Counted from the stretch's first letter, positions 1-7,579 are shown. The stretch: 33,443 nt of DNA from Verrucomicrobiota bacterium (GCA_003219435.1 QHOW01000023.1:1-33443); one strand, 5' to 3'. Numbers and translations: made by a program. Notes: generated from the letters alone by a model not told the origin.

Positions 1-1
1 A

Positions 2-574
2 ATTTGCCGTGGAAAAGAAACCGCTGCTGAATGGCTCGACGTTCATCGCACCTGGCACGAAATGGGTGGCCGCAGCACTTGTACCATGCTCTATGGGCAC
101 ATCGAAACGCCCGCTCATCGCGTCGATCATTTACGCCAGCTCCGCCAATTGCAGGACGAGACCGGCGGCTTTGCCGGTTTTGTTCCTTTTGCCTTCGAGC
201 CGCAGACTACAATACTCTCGAACATAAAACGCGTGTCCGCGTTCGAGCAGCTTCGTAATCTCGCCGTTAGCCGAATTTATCTGGATAACATCGACCATTT
301 GACGGCTTACTGGGTCAGCCTTGGTTTGCCGTTGGCGCAAGTCTCGCTCAGCTACGGCGTGGACGATCTGCACGGCACAATTTTGGAGGAAAAAATTTTC
401 CATATGGCAGGAGCGACCACGCCACAGCAACAAACCGTGGCGGCGCTCGAACACACCATCCGCGAAGCTGGCCGCGATCCGGTCCAGCGCGATAGCTTTT
501 ATCGTCATTTGTCCACCTCCGCGCGAAACGGAGAAAAATCGGCAGCGGATTCGGCGGAACTTGTCTGCGCGTGA
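2..574 (+). CDS. mqnE: Aminodeoxyfutalosine synthase MqnE, C-terminal part (5' truncated by window edge)
   Basis: The frame is open from base 2, so the gene begins outside the window; about 190 C-terminal residues are present. The readable part starts ICRGKETAAEWLDVHRTWHE and continues with TMLYGHIET, HRVDHL, LQDETGGF, a DNI-HLTAYWV stretch, GVDDLHGTILEEKI and a final IREAGRDPVQRD. These are characteristic of the C-terminal half of MqnE, the radical-SAM enzyme that joins SAM-derived adenosine to 3-enolpyruvylbenzoate in the futalosine route to menaquinone. The N-terminal CX3CX2C cluster motif lies outside the window. MqnC is a close paralogue, but the TMLYGHIET and DDLHGT signatures fit MqnE better. 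The next gene, mqnA, makes the substrate of this enzyme, so the pair forms a menaquinone cluster. The call rests on remembered family sequence, not on a search. Confidence 0.93.
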   Translation: MCRGKETAAEWLDVHRTWHEMGGRSTCTMLYGHIETPAHRVDHLRQLRQLQDETGGFAGFVPFAFEPQTTILSNIKRVSAFEQLRNLAVSRIYLDNIDHLTAYWVSLGLPLAQVSLSYGVDDLHGTILEEKIFHMAGATTPQQQTVAALEHTIREAGRDPVQRDSFYRHLSTSARNGEKSAADSAELVCA

Positions 575-582
575 ATCGAAAA

Positions 583-672
583 TGTGAACAGTGATCCGTG
601 AACAGTGAACGGAGCGCCGCCTTACCTGCACTCGCCCATTTTCATTTCACCGATCACTGATCACCGATCACT
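583..672. repeat. Degenerate GTGAACAGTGATC inverted repeats between mqnE and mqnA
   Basis: Left arm 583-610 is built from repeated GTGAACAGTGA/GTGATCC units. Right arm 647-672 is built from TCACCGATCACTGA units, which are approximately the reverse complement. The gap between mqnE and mqnA consists largely of this repeat, and the TTG start of mqnA lies directly at its right edge. No promoter or terminator is obvious. Confidence 0.6.
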
Positions 673-1560
673 TTGGAATCTCCGCGCATCGGCTGCGTCA
701 AATATCTCAACGCGCGGCCGCTGATTCGAGGGTGGCCGGGTGCGGTAGACTTCGACCATCCTTCGGCGTTGTGTCAGCGACTCGCGGCTGGCGAACTGGA
801 TATCGCCCTTGTTTCAAGCTTCGAATTTTTGCGCAATCCAATCTACCGGATCGTCGATGACGTTTCGATTTCGTCGGATGGACCGGTTTACAGCGTTGTA
901 GTCGCCCACCGTGTCGAAATGTCCGAGATCAAAGAAATCGAACTCGATCCTGCCTCGGAAAGTTCGGTAAATCTCCTGCGTTGCTTACTCGCGGAGATCG
1001 GATTGAATCCGTGGTTAATTTCAAACGGTGAATTTAGAAAAAGCGCGCAGCGCGACGTTCCGGGGAGCGCCCCGAAAGCTTTCGGGGCCGTTGCCGGCAG
1101 TCCGCCGCAGGACGAATTCGCCGTGGCGAACTTGTCGGCAACACCTAACGCGCGCCTCCTAATCGGCGATCAAGCCATCCGCTTCCGGCAGAGACATGCC
1201 GGGGAATTTAGTTTCTGGGACCTCGGCGAGCAATGGAACAAACTCGTCGATCTTCCATTCGTGTATGCACTCTGGTTGATTCGGCCTGAAGTTCGCGACT
1301 CCGAGTCCCTCGCGGAACGCTTGCGCAAGCTGCGCAATGAAAATCTAGCCGACATCGACAAGCTGGTCGCTGAAGAGGAAGAATTCGATCACGATTTTTG
1401 TCGCCGCTATTACCGGGAAAACTTGCGCTTCAGCTTTGGCAAAGAAGAAAAACAAGGGTTGACCGAGTTCCATAAACGCTGCTTGAACCTGCAGCTTTTC
1501 CCGGGCGGTGGTTTGGGATTTGGAGCTTGGGATTTGGAGCTTGCTAGTCGCTGCGTATGA
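673..1560 (+). CDS. mqnA: Chorismate dehydratase MqnA (futalosine menaquinone pathway) with an in-frame palindromic insert
   Basis: MqnA removes water from chorismate to give 3-[(1-carboxyvinyl)oxy]benzoate, the first committed step of the futalosine pathway. The protein opens with RIGCVKYLNARPL, the usual MqnA start, followed by the AAGELDIALVSSFEFL block and later LLIGDQAIRF, SFWDLGEQW and LPFVYALW, all typical of the family. No ATG precedes the conserved start, so TTG at 673 is the likely initiator. Two oddities stand out. Residues about 125-157 form a low-complexity stretch encoded by palindromic DNA (1061-1142), placed between an SNGEF segment and NARLLIGD where MqnA normally has a short loop. 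The last 15 or so residues are encoded by a 14-bp tandem duplication and look like a read-through tail. The stop overlaps the start of the next gene (ATGA at 1557-1560), indicating translational coupling. Confidence 0.92.
   Translation: MESPRIGCVKYLNARPLIRGWPGAVDFDHPSALCQRLAAGELDIALVSSFEFLRNPIYRIVDDVSISSDGPVYSVVVAHRVEMSEIKEIELDPASESSVNLLRCLLAEIGLNPWLISNGEFRKSAQRDVPGSAPKAFGAVAGSPPQDEFAVANLSATPNARLLIGDQAIRFRQRHAGEFSFWDLGEQWNKLVDLPFVYALWLIRPEVRDSESLAERLRKLRNENLADIDKLVAEEEEFDHDFCRRYYRENLRFSFGKEEKQGLTEFHKRCLNLQLFPGGGLGFGAWDLELASRCV
1061..1142. repeat. Palindromic REP-like element translated inside mqnA
   Basis: The segment contains the perfect 18-bp palindrome CCCCGAAAGCTTTCGGGG (1070-1087; 20 bp with its flanking G/C). 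It continues into a structure bounded by GTTGCCG (1090-1096) and CGGCAAC (1136-1142), with an inner hairpin TTCGCC-GT-GGCGAA (1117-1130). It is read in frame as about 30 residues that do not resemble any conserved part of MqnA, so it is best explained as an inserted repeat that preserves the frame. The insertion boundaries are not resolved. Confidence 0.7.
1513..1540. repeat. 14-bp perfect tandem duplication at the 3' end of mqnA
   Basis: TTGGGATTTGGAGC occurs twice in direct tandem (1513-1526 and 1527-1540). It encodes part of the Gly/Leu-rich C-terminal tail of MqnA that lies beyond the conserved family sequence. Confidence 0.85.
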
Positions 1561-2435
1561 AACGCGGCGGCGAGCTGCGTGTCGGTATCTCTGGTTGGCG
1601 CTACCCTGGGTGGCGGGGGAAGTTTTATCCGAAAGGCTTGCCGCAGCGGCGCGAACTCGAATACGCCAGCCGTATCCTGAATTCAGTCGAACTCAACGGC
1701 TCCTTTTATTCGCTGCAACTACCATCGAGTTATCAGCGCTGGTATTCAGAGACACCAGACGATTTTGTCTTCGCGATAAAAGGCCCGCGTTACATCACGC
1801 ACATGAAAAAATTGCGTCATGTCAAATTACCACTTGCAAACTTTTTCGCTTCCGGCGTGCTCGCGCTTCGCGGGAAACTTGGCCCGATGCTCTGGCAGCT
1901 CCCGCCAAACCTCAGTTGGAACAAAGAACGCCTGGAAGAATTTTTCGAATTGTTGCCGCGCGATACGCGCAGCGCGGCGAAGCTTGCCAAAAAGCACGAT
2001 AACAAGTTGAAAGGGCGCGCCTGGATCAAGGTCGATGTCTCCCGCCCACTGCGCTATGCGCTCGAAGTTCGGCACAAAAGCTTCATCACGTCCGACTTTT
2101 TCGACCTGTTGCGCGAACACAACATCGCCTTTGTCTTTGCCGACACCGCCAGAAAATTCCCATACGCTGAAGATTTGACCGCCGATCTCGTTTACATTCG
2201 CTTGCACGGCGCGAAAAAACTTTACGTCAGCGGTTACAATAACAGGGCGCTCGACTGTTGGGCTAACCGCATCGAGCTGTGGAGGACGAGCAAACAACCT
2301 CGCCACGCCAAAACAGTTACGCATGCCAAGGCTCGGGCCAAGAATCTTGACGTTTTCGTTTACTTCGACAACGACGCTAAGGTCCACGCTCCCTTCGACG
2401 CGCAACGACTAGCAGCGCGGCTCGGAGTTAAGTGA
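1557..2435 (+). CDS. DUF72 (YecE-like) family protein
   Basis: The 292-residue product has the hallmarks of the DUF72/YecE family, a TIM-barrel-like protein of unknown biochemical role. It begins RVGISGWRYPGWRGKFYP, then has the VELNGSFY strand, FAIKGPRYITHMKKL, LWQLPP, ALEVRHKSF, and a C-terminal DVFVYFDNDAKVHAPFDA block (family consensus YFNND.h..A..NA..L). Length is at the upper end for the family, with a Lys-rich stretch (about residues 140-165) as the extra. It overlaps mqnA by four bases (ATGA), so the two are probably co-translated. A link with menaquinone synthesis is not established. It converges with the lipoprotein gene, leaving only three bases between stop codons. Confidence 0.88.
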   Translation: MKRGGELRVGISGWRYPGWRGKFYPKGLPQRRELEYASRILNSVELNGSFYSLQLPSSYQRWYSETPDDFVFAIKGPRYITHMKKLRHVKLPLANFFASGVLALRGKLGPMLWQLPPNLSWNKERLEEFFELLPRDTRSAAKLAKKHDNKLKGRAWIKVDVSRPLRYALEVRHKSFITSDFFDLLREHNIAFVFADTARKFPYAEDLTADLVYIRLHGAKKLYVSGYNNRALDCWANRIELWRTSKQPRHAKTVTHAKARAKNLDVFVYFDNDAKVHAPFDAQRLAARLGVK

Positions 2436-2438
2436 ATT

Positions 2439-2936
2439 TCAACCAGCCGGCACCGGCCCAATCTTCTTCCAATACTGAAGAATCCGCCCACTTCCCGGAG
2501 GTGATTCGAATTCTGTTGGTCGCGGTCCACCGGGCGGGCCCCAGCATGCACGTTTGTGGCTCGCGTCGATGATCTCGTAGATGCCGCGCGTCAGTTGACC
2601 GGCGTTCGCTCCCCCTTCTGCGATTGAATCCACCTGTTTCGGTCTGGTGTTCGGATTGACCGTAAAACGGCCAGCGGGATGCGTCCCAATGCCGCTCGCC
2701 TTTGGAAAACGGAATGTATTGCGATCAGTAATCAGGATTGTATTTCGCAACATGCTTGCGGGCACAGGCTTTCCGTTCACCACGGCGCGGGTCAATTGCC
2801 AGGTTCCCGACAATTCTTCGTAATCTTTCTCTGCGGCAGCAGATTGTGTGGTCGCGCCGCCAGATCGGCCGTTTGCGCATCCACCGGCAATCGCTAGCAC
2901 AGCACTAATAGCCAGGATCGGTATTGCTTTAATCAT
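2439..2936 (-). CDS. Small lipoprotein with TIGR03067-like domain
   Basis: Starting at the ATG at 2936 the product has 165 residues. The N-terminus MIKAIPILAISAVLAIAGGC is a lipoprotein signal with a lipobox-like AGGC, so it is predicted to be exported and lipid-anchored. The mature part starts with a short Ser/Ala linker, then LSGTWQLTRAVVNGKPVP and RNTILITDRNTFRF, which resembles the TIGR03067 domain often found in Planctomycetes and Verrucomicrobia exported proteins; function is unknown. The frame continues upstream to 2999, but the signal peptide fixes the start at residue 22 of that longer frame. It is convergent with the DUF72 gene and divergent from recJ. Confidence 0.75.
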   Translation of the reverse strand: MIKAIPILAISAVLAIAGGCANGRSGGATTQSAAAEKDYEELSGTWQLTRAVVNGKPVPASMLRNTILITDRNTFRFPKASGIGTHPAGRFTVNPNTRPKQVDSIAEGGANAGQLTRGIYEIIDASHKRACWGPPGGPRPTEFESPPGSGRILQYWKKIGPVPAG

Positions 2937-3041
2937 CCGTGCTTTTTGCAGCGAAAATCGCCGTTTGTCGAGCCCGGTGTGCTTTACGGACGATGGCATT
3001 TAATCTGCCATGTGTTGTCAGGAGATCGCCCGCGAATAGAG

Positions 3042-3090
3042 TAATCGGTGCAAAGCCGCGTAGAGAGCGATCTAATCAGTGCAAAGCCGC
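3042..3090. repeat. 18-bp direct repeat around the recJ start
   Basis: TAATCGGTGCAAAGCCGC (3042-3059) recurs as TAATCAGTGCAAAGCCGC (3073-3090) with one mismatch and a 31-bp period. The first copy contains the GTG proposed as the recJ start. The pair could be an operator-like direct repeat or a simple duplication. Confidence 0.75.
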
Positions 3091-4805
3091 CTGCAACCTT
3101 TGCGCGGCAAAGCCGATGGATCATTGCGCCGCCTGAGGAGTTGAATGGTGGACCGATCTCATGGACTGAGATTTGTGGATCGGCCTGCATCGCGCGGTTG
3201 CTAATGCGCAAGGGGTTCGCCAGCGCGGAAGAAGTGGAAACATTCCTGCGGCCGCGTCTCAGCTCGTTAAGCGATCCATTTTTGCTTCCGAATATGGAAA
3301 GGGCCGTGAAGCGAATTCTGGCTGCGTTAGACCCACAGGAACGCATCGTAATTTTTGGAGATTACGATGTCGATGGGGTGACTTCGCTCGCGCTGCTGGC
3401 AGAAATGTTACGTGCCTATGGCGCCACGCCGGACTTATTCCTGCCGCTGCGAATGGAGGAAGGCTACGGATTGAGCCGTGAAAGTGTGGATCGCTGCATT
3501 GAGCAACATCATCCGCAACTTCTGATCGCGGTCGATTGCGGCACGTCGTCGGTGGTCGAGATCGCCGATCTCACGGAGCGCGGCGTGGATGTGATTGCAC
3601 TCGATCATCATGAGCCCAAAGCGGATCTGCCTGGTTGCGTGGCAATAGTGAATCCAAAGATCAATCCGCAGTCGCCGTTTCATTATCTTTGCAGCGTCGG
3701 AATCGTTTTCAAATTGTGTCACGCGCTTCTTAAAACGCGTCCGGTCGAGTTCGATTTGAAGTCGAAGCTCGACCTTGTTGCGCTCGGCACTGTCGCTGAC
3801 ATCGTTCCGCTTCATGGCGAAAACCGCGTTCTCGTGCAGCGCGGCGCGATGGAGATCGCACGAACGTCGCGTATCGGCTTGAAGAAACTAATGCAAGTCG
3901 CCGGAGTACAGCTGCCCATTTTGCCCGAGGACATTGGTTACCGACTTGGCCCGCGATTGAATGCTGCGGGGCGTTTGAATACAGCGGAGAAATCTTTGCG
4001 GCTGTTGCTCACTCACGACGAAGGCGAAGCATCGGTACTCGCAGCGGATCTCGACCGGCACAATCGCGAGCGCCAGGAAGTGGAAAAGCAAATTTTCGAT
4101 GCAGCGATAGAGAAGATCGACAATCAGTTCGACGCAACGCGCGACGCGGCCATCGTGACAGGCGCGCGGGGCTGGCATCCGGGAGTGCTCGGCATTGTGA
4201 CCTCGCGGATCGTTCGAAAATATCATCGACCCGCCATTGTAATCGGCTTCGATGAGAATGGTGTCGGCAAAGGAAGCGGACGAAGCATTGAAGGGTTGAA
4301 TCTGGTCCAAGCGTTGAGTCGTTGCGCGGACCGGCTTGACAAATTCGGCGGGCACGAAATGGCGGCAGGATTGGCCCTGCGCGAGGAAAATTTCGACCTT
4401 TTTGCCGAAACATTTCGCAACGCGGCTCGCGATCTTCTCTCCGAAGAAGCTTTGCAACCCTGCGTGCAATTAGATTATGAGCTCGCATTTTCCGAAATCG
4501 ATATCGAGTTTCTACGGTGGCACGAGATGCTGCAGCCATTTGGAAACGGAAATCCCCAGCCGCTTTTCCTTGCGCGCAAAGTCGAGCCGGTGGCGCCGCC
4601 GCGCGTAGTGAACGAAAAGCATCTCATCTTTCGTCTCCGCCAAGGCAATCGCCATCGCCGCGCGGTTTATTTTAATGGCGCGCCAAATCAACTTCCGCTC
4701 GCGCCGTGGGACATCGCATTTCGGATTCGCGCGGATGAATATGAGGGCGAAACCTTAGTCGCCATGCAAATCGAAGGGGTGCGGACAGCGGAGCCCAGCC
4801 AATGA
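3048..4805 (+). CDS. recJ: Single-stranded-DNA-specific exonuclease RecJ
   Basis: RecJ is a 5'-3' single-strand DNA exonuclease in recombination and repair. The 585-residue product shows the DHH phosphoesterase motifs in order: IFGDYDVDGVTS (motif I), an AVDCGTSS strand, DHHEPK (DHH motif), LVALGTVADIVPL, then the DHHA1 part with GRSIEGLNLVQAL and the FGGHEMAAGL motif near residue 445. A C-terminal OB-like region follows. Length is normal for the family. The start is uncertain: no ATG occurs before residue 53, and the conserved SRWII..P segment begins near residue 21, so GTG at 3048 is used. No good Shine-Dalgarno site is seen there, and the start lies inside a direct repeat. The gene ends with ATGA overlapping recG, giving a recJ-recG-htrA unit. 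Confidence 0.95.
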   Translation: MQSRVESDLISAKPPATFARQSRWIIAPPEELNGGPISWTEICGSACIARLLMRKGFASAEEVETFLRPRLSSLSDPFLLPNMERAVKRILAALDPQERIVIFGDYDVDGVTSLALLAEMLRAYGATPDLFLPLRMEEGYGLSRESVDRCIEQHHPQLLIAVDCGTSSVVEIADLTERGVDVIALDHHEPKADLPGCVAIVNPKINPQSPFHYLCSVGIVFKLCHALLKTRPVEFDLKSKLDLVALGTVADIVPLHGENRVLVQRGAMEIARTSRIGLKKLMQVAGVQLPILPEDIGYRLGPRLNAAGRLNTAEKSLRLLLTHDEGEASVLAADLDRHNRERQEVEKQIFDAAIEKIDNQFDATRDAAIVTGARGWHPGVLGIVTSRIVRKYHRPAIVIGFDENGVGKGSGRSIEGLNLVQALSRCADRLDKFGGHEMAAGLALREENFDLFAETFRNAARDLLSEEALQPCVQLDYELAFSEIDIEFLRWHEMLQPFGNGNPQPLFLARKVEPVAPPRVVNEKHLIFRLRQGNRHRRAVYFNGAPNQLPLAPWDIAFRIRADEYEGETLVAMQIEGVRTAEPSQ

Positions 4806-7579
4806 GCGAGTCTCGTAAAGAAAAAGTTTGTGACGGCGAGGGCGCCGTCACCAGCACGCGAGGCGCGTGCGCTCCCCAGATTGAAATCTCGCGGCCGCTC
4901 GCTGAGCTTGATTGGATCCCGCGACCGCGTTTACTCGCGCTGCGCCGTCTCGGCATCGAAACGGTGGAGGATTTGCTCACCCATTTTCCGCGCCGTCACG
5001 AAGATCGACATCAGTTTCCCCATTTTCCACGCGAAGAGAGCGACATTCCGATTTGCCTTTGCGGTGAGGTAGTTAAAACGTCGGTGCGCAGGTTTGGCGG
5101 ATGGAAAAAAATCTTTGAAGCGACATTGGAGGAGTCGAGCCCGAACGCGTTGAGCGAACCGCTCGTGTGCCGCTGGTTCAACTTGCATTACGTGCAAAAG
5201 ATGATCGCGACCGGGCAGCGCCTCGTCGTTTTTGGCAAACCGCGCCTGCGGGGCAAACGGATTTGCATGGATCACCCTGAGTTCGAGGTCATCGAGAATG
5301 ACGAGGAGATATCAATCCATTTTCGGCGCATCACGCCGATTTATCCTGCTACAGAAGGTCTTTCCCAGCGCGTCTTGCGCAGCATCATCTACCGCTTGTT
5401 GAATGAAGTCTCCGGCGCGCCTCTGGAAAAACTACTGCCAACCGACCTCGCGACTGGCGAACGATGTCATGCAATTCGCGCGATCCATTTTCCGGAAAGC
5501 TGGGAGGCGCGTGATGCCGCTCGCGAGCATCTGGTGCTCTCGGAGTTCTTCGCGATGCAAATGTTGATCGCATCGCGACGCTCCGACTCATCGATTCGAA
5601 TGGGCGACGCGCACTGCGGACCTGGCACTCTGCTCGACAAATTTTTAGAGGCGTTACCGTTCCAGCTGACTGGCGCGCAGTCGAAAGTAATCGCGGAAAT
5701 CCAGCGCGATCTGGCGGCGCGTCATCCGATGAACCGTTTGCTCCAGGGAGATGTGGGCTCGGGCAAAACCGTTGTTGCCATCGCGGCGATGTTGCTTGCG
5801 GTCGAAGCGGGGTATCAGGCCGCATTCATGGCGCCAACACAAATTCTCGCTGAACAACATTATGATGTGCTGCGGCGCTGGCTGGAACCCCTCGGCGTGC
5901 GCCTGGCACTGCGGACCGCGGCGCGCCAGGAAGACAACGTGCCGCTGCCGTTGTTTGCGGGTGCGCAGGATCCGGGTAGCGCACGCGTCTCACGTGTTGG
6001 CGACGGTGTCTCGCCGTCGCGGACTTTCCTTGATGTTGAGCCAGCTGACAGCGCTTTCTACTCTCGTCGTCGACTCCCGCATTTCGAAAAGCCGTGGGCG
6101 ATCTACGCGGTAACGATTAGCACGAAATCGCGTCGATGTTTGTCACCAAATGCTCGCACCATCGTTCTCGATGCATTCCGGCATTTTCACGACAAACGTT
6201 ACGAACTTTTTGCAGTATGCGTGATGCCCGATCATGTGCATCTACTGATTCAGCCGTGGCCGAAGGAAAATGACGATGCGGGAAACGTAGTTTTTTGGCC
6301 GCTCAGCGGCATAATACATTCGATCAAATCATTTTCGACGCACAAGATTAACAGGGTCGAACGAAAGAGTGGAACACTTTGGGAAAAGGAACGGTTTGAC
6401 CGTTACGTTCGATCAGATCGCGATCTGGAGGAGAAGTTCCACTACATTCTCCGCAACCCGTGGGAGACGGGCGTGGCTGGACAGAACGAGGATTATCCGT
6501 GGGTCTGGACTCAGGATGATGAGGCGCGCAAGGAAAGTTCGTTTCGGCGCGACGCCGAAACCAACACGCGGGACGCGTGCGCTACCCAGGCCGGGGCGGG
6601 CGATGGCGCTCCTCACATCATCATCGGGACGCACGCGCTGCTTTACGAAAAGGTTTCGTTCTCGAATCTCGGGCTCGTTGTAATCGACGAGCAGCACAAG
6701 TTTGGTGTTGCGCAACGCGCCCGGTTGACCGCGCGCGAACCAGCGCCTGATGTTCTGGTGATGACGGCCACGCCGATCCCGCGCACCCTGACGATGACGG
6801 TTTACGGCGACCTCGATGTTTCAGTTATCGATGAGATGCCGCGTAACCGCGGAAAGGTAATCACGGCTGTGCGCGACGTATCGAAGCTCGGCGAAGTCCT
6901 CAGTTTTTTGCGAGGACAATTGGAAACGGGGCGACAACTCTATGTGATTTATCCCCTGATTGATGAGAGTGAAAAATTGGACGTCAAGGCGGCATCGGCC
7001 GAGTACGAGTTGTGGCGGGAACAACTGCATCCCTATCGCTGTGAATTACTTCATGGCCGCATTCCGGCGGCGGAGAAGCAGAACACCATGGAACGATTTC
7101 GTCGGGGTGAAACGAACGCATTAATCAGCACAACGGTGATTGAAGTTGGGGTCGATGTTCCGAACGCGACGGTGATGCTGGTCGAAAATGCGGAGCGCTT
7201 CGGGCTGGCGCAGCTTCATCAGCTTCGCGGGCGCATCGGCCGTGGGCAGCACAAATCGTATTGCATCTTGTTAACGTCGGAGCAGTCGAGGGAAACATCG
7301 GCTAAGCTCGCTGTTTTGGAACGAACGAATAACGGCTTTGAAGTGGCGGAGGCGGACTGGGATTTGCGCGGCCCCGGCGATCTGCTTGGCACGGCGCAAA
7401 GCGGCTTACCCGCGCTCAAGATCGGCAACTTGAAAACCGATGCAGGCTTGATGCGACGGGCGCGGGCGGCAGCAATGTCGATTTTCCAAGCCGATCCGCG
7501 CCTGGAATTGCCTGAGAATCAACGTTTCCGGAGTTTGATTGTCGAACAACAGGGACGCACTTTTTCGAACATCAGTTGA
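4802..7579 (+). CDS. recG: ATP-dependent DNA helicase RecG interrupted in frame by a RAYT transposase domain
   Basis: RecG remodels stalled replication forks and branch-migrates Holliday junctions. The wedge/OB region lies roughly in residues 40-250. Helicase motifs are present: Walker A GDVGSGKT (316-323), APTQILAEQH (motif Ia), GTHALLY (609-), DEQH (629-632), TATPIPRT (655-), and the C-terminal lobe with TTVIEVGVDVPNA and QLHQLRGRIGRG (804-815). The protein is 925 residues; RecG is usually about 690-720. The excess is one block, residues about 391-596, between motif Ia and GTHAL. It encodes a complete REP-associated tyrosine transposase flanked by two translated REP palindromes. Removing it leaves about 720 residues and rejoins a variable loop. 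Residues about 6-25 are encoded by another copy of the same REP. There is no stop or frameshift. Start ATG overlaps the recJ stop; the stop overlaps the htrA start (TGATG). Confidence 0.96.
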   Translation: MSESRKEKVCDGEGAVTSTRGACAPQIEISRPLAELDWIPRPRLLALRRLGIETVEDLLTHFPRRHEDRHQFPHFPREESDIPICLCGEVVKTSVRRFGGWKKIFEATLEESSPNALSEPLVCRWFNLHYVQKMIATGQRLVVFGKPRLRGKRICMDHPEFEVIENDEEISIHFRRITPIYPATEGLSQRVLRSIIYRLLNEVSGAPLEKLLPTDLATGERCHAIRAIHFPESWEARDAAREHLVLSEFFAMQMLIASRRSDSSIRMGDAHCGPGTLLDKFLEALPFQLTGAQSKVIAEIQRDLAARHPMNRLLQGDVGSGKTVVAIAAMLLAVEAGYQAAFMAPTQILAEQHYDVLRRWLEPLGVRLALRTAARQEDNVPLPLFAGAQDPGSARVSRVGDGVSPSRTFLDVEPADSAFYSRRRLPHFEKPWAIYAVTISTKSRRCLSPNARTIVLDAFRHFHDKRYELFAVCVMPDHVHLLIQPWPKENDDAGNVVFWPLSGIIHSIKSFSTHKINRVERKSGTLWEKERFDRYVRSDRDLEEKFHYILRNPWETGVAGQNEDYPWVWTQDDEARKESSFRRDAETNTRDACATQAGAGDGAPHIIIGTHALLYEKVSFSNLGLVVIDEQHKFGVAQRARLTAREPAPDVLVMTATPIPRTLTMTVYGDLDVSVIDEMPRNRGKVITAVRDVSKLGEVLSFLRGQLETGRQLYVIYPLIDESEKLDVKAASAEYELWREQLHPYRCELLHGRIPAAEKQNTMERFRRGETNALISTTVIEVGVDVPNATVMLVENAERFGLAQLHQLRGRIGRGQHKSYCILLTSEQSRETSAKLAVLERTNNGFEVAEADWDLRGPGDLLGTAQSGLPALKIGNLKTDAGLMRRARAAAMSIFQADPRLELPENQRFRSLIVEQQGRTFSNIS
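4819..4877. repeat. REP palindrome (family of the recG RAYT) translated in the RecG N-terminus
   Basis: Two hairpins stand side by side: GTGACGGCG-AGGG-CGCCGTCAC (4830-4851) and GCACGCG-AGG-CGCGTGC (4854-4870), followed by GCTCCCC. The order, spacing and flanks match both ends of the RAYT element inside recG. It is in the same orientation and reading frame as the right-hand REP: the translated peptides share the pattern TxTRxACAxQ. Confidence 0.88.
5974..6029. repeat. Left-end REP of the RAYT element
   Basis: On the minus strand it reads GGAAAGT, hairpin 1 (stem GCGACGG/CCGTCGC, plus-strand 6000-6020), CCAACACG, then hairpin 2 with a weaker CACGT/GCGTG stem, and GCGCTACCC. It is inverted relative to the right-end copy and is translated in frame as part of RecG (peptide SARVSRVGDGVSPSR). 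Confidence 0.88.
6532..6587. repeat. Right-end REP of the RAYT element
   Basis: It reads GGAAAGT, hairpin 1 GTTTCGGCG-CGA-CGCCGAAAC (6541-6561), CCAA, hairpin 2 CACGCG-GGA-CGCGTG, then GCGCTACCC. Three base pairs of the hairpin 1 stem differ from the left-end and N-terminal copies, each with a compensating change, so the paired structure rather than the sequence appears to be conserved. Confidence 0.9.

Larger units (their letters stand above)
5974..6587 (+). mobile_element. RAYT (REP-associated tyrosine transposase) element nested in frame inside recG
   Basis: The element is delimited by inverted termini GGGTAGCGCACGCGTC (left) and GACGCGTGCGCTACCC (right). Inside, RecG residues about 422-570 read as a full Y1 transposase: RRRLPHFEKPW..YAVTIST at the N-terminus, KRYELFAVCVMPDHVHLLIQP with the HUH-type pair at His478 and His480, a LSGIIHSIKSFSTHKINR helix, LWEKERFDRYVRSDRDL, and the presumed catalytic Tyr548 in FHYILRNPW, ending EDYPWVW. 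This is the whole RAYT fold of about 150 residues. RAYTs cut single-stranded REP DNA. No in-frame ATG, and no GTG or TTG at a sensible place, precedes the HUH motif; an ATG at 6032 is in another frame. The domain can therefore apparently be made only as part of RecG. The family call is confident; whether the element still moves is unknown. Confidence 0.93.

Noticed and set aside
3888-4539. Two long minus-strand frames opposite recJ
   Set aside because: Both are mirror frames of a well-supported gene and contain no recognisable domains.
5974-6587. The RecG insert as an intein
   Set aside because: There is no Cys/Ser at the N-terminal junction, no His-Asn before a C/S/T at the C-terminal junction and no intein blocks. 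The sequence instead matches a Y1 transposase with REP ends.
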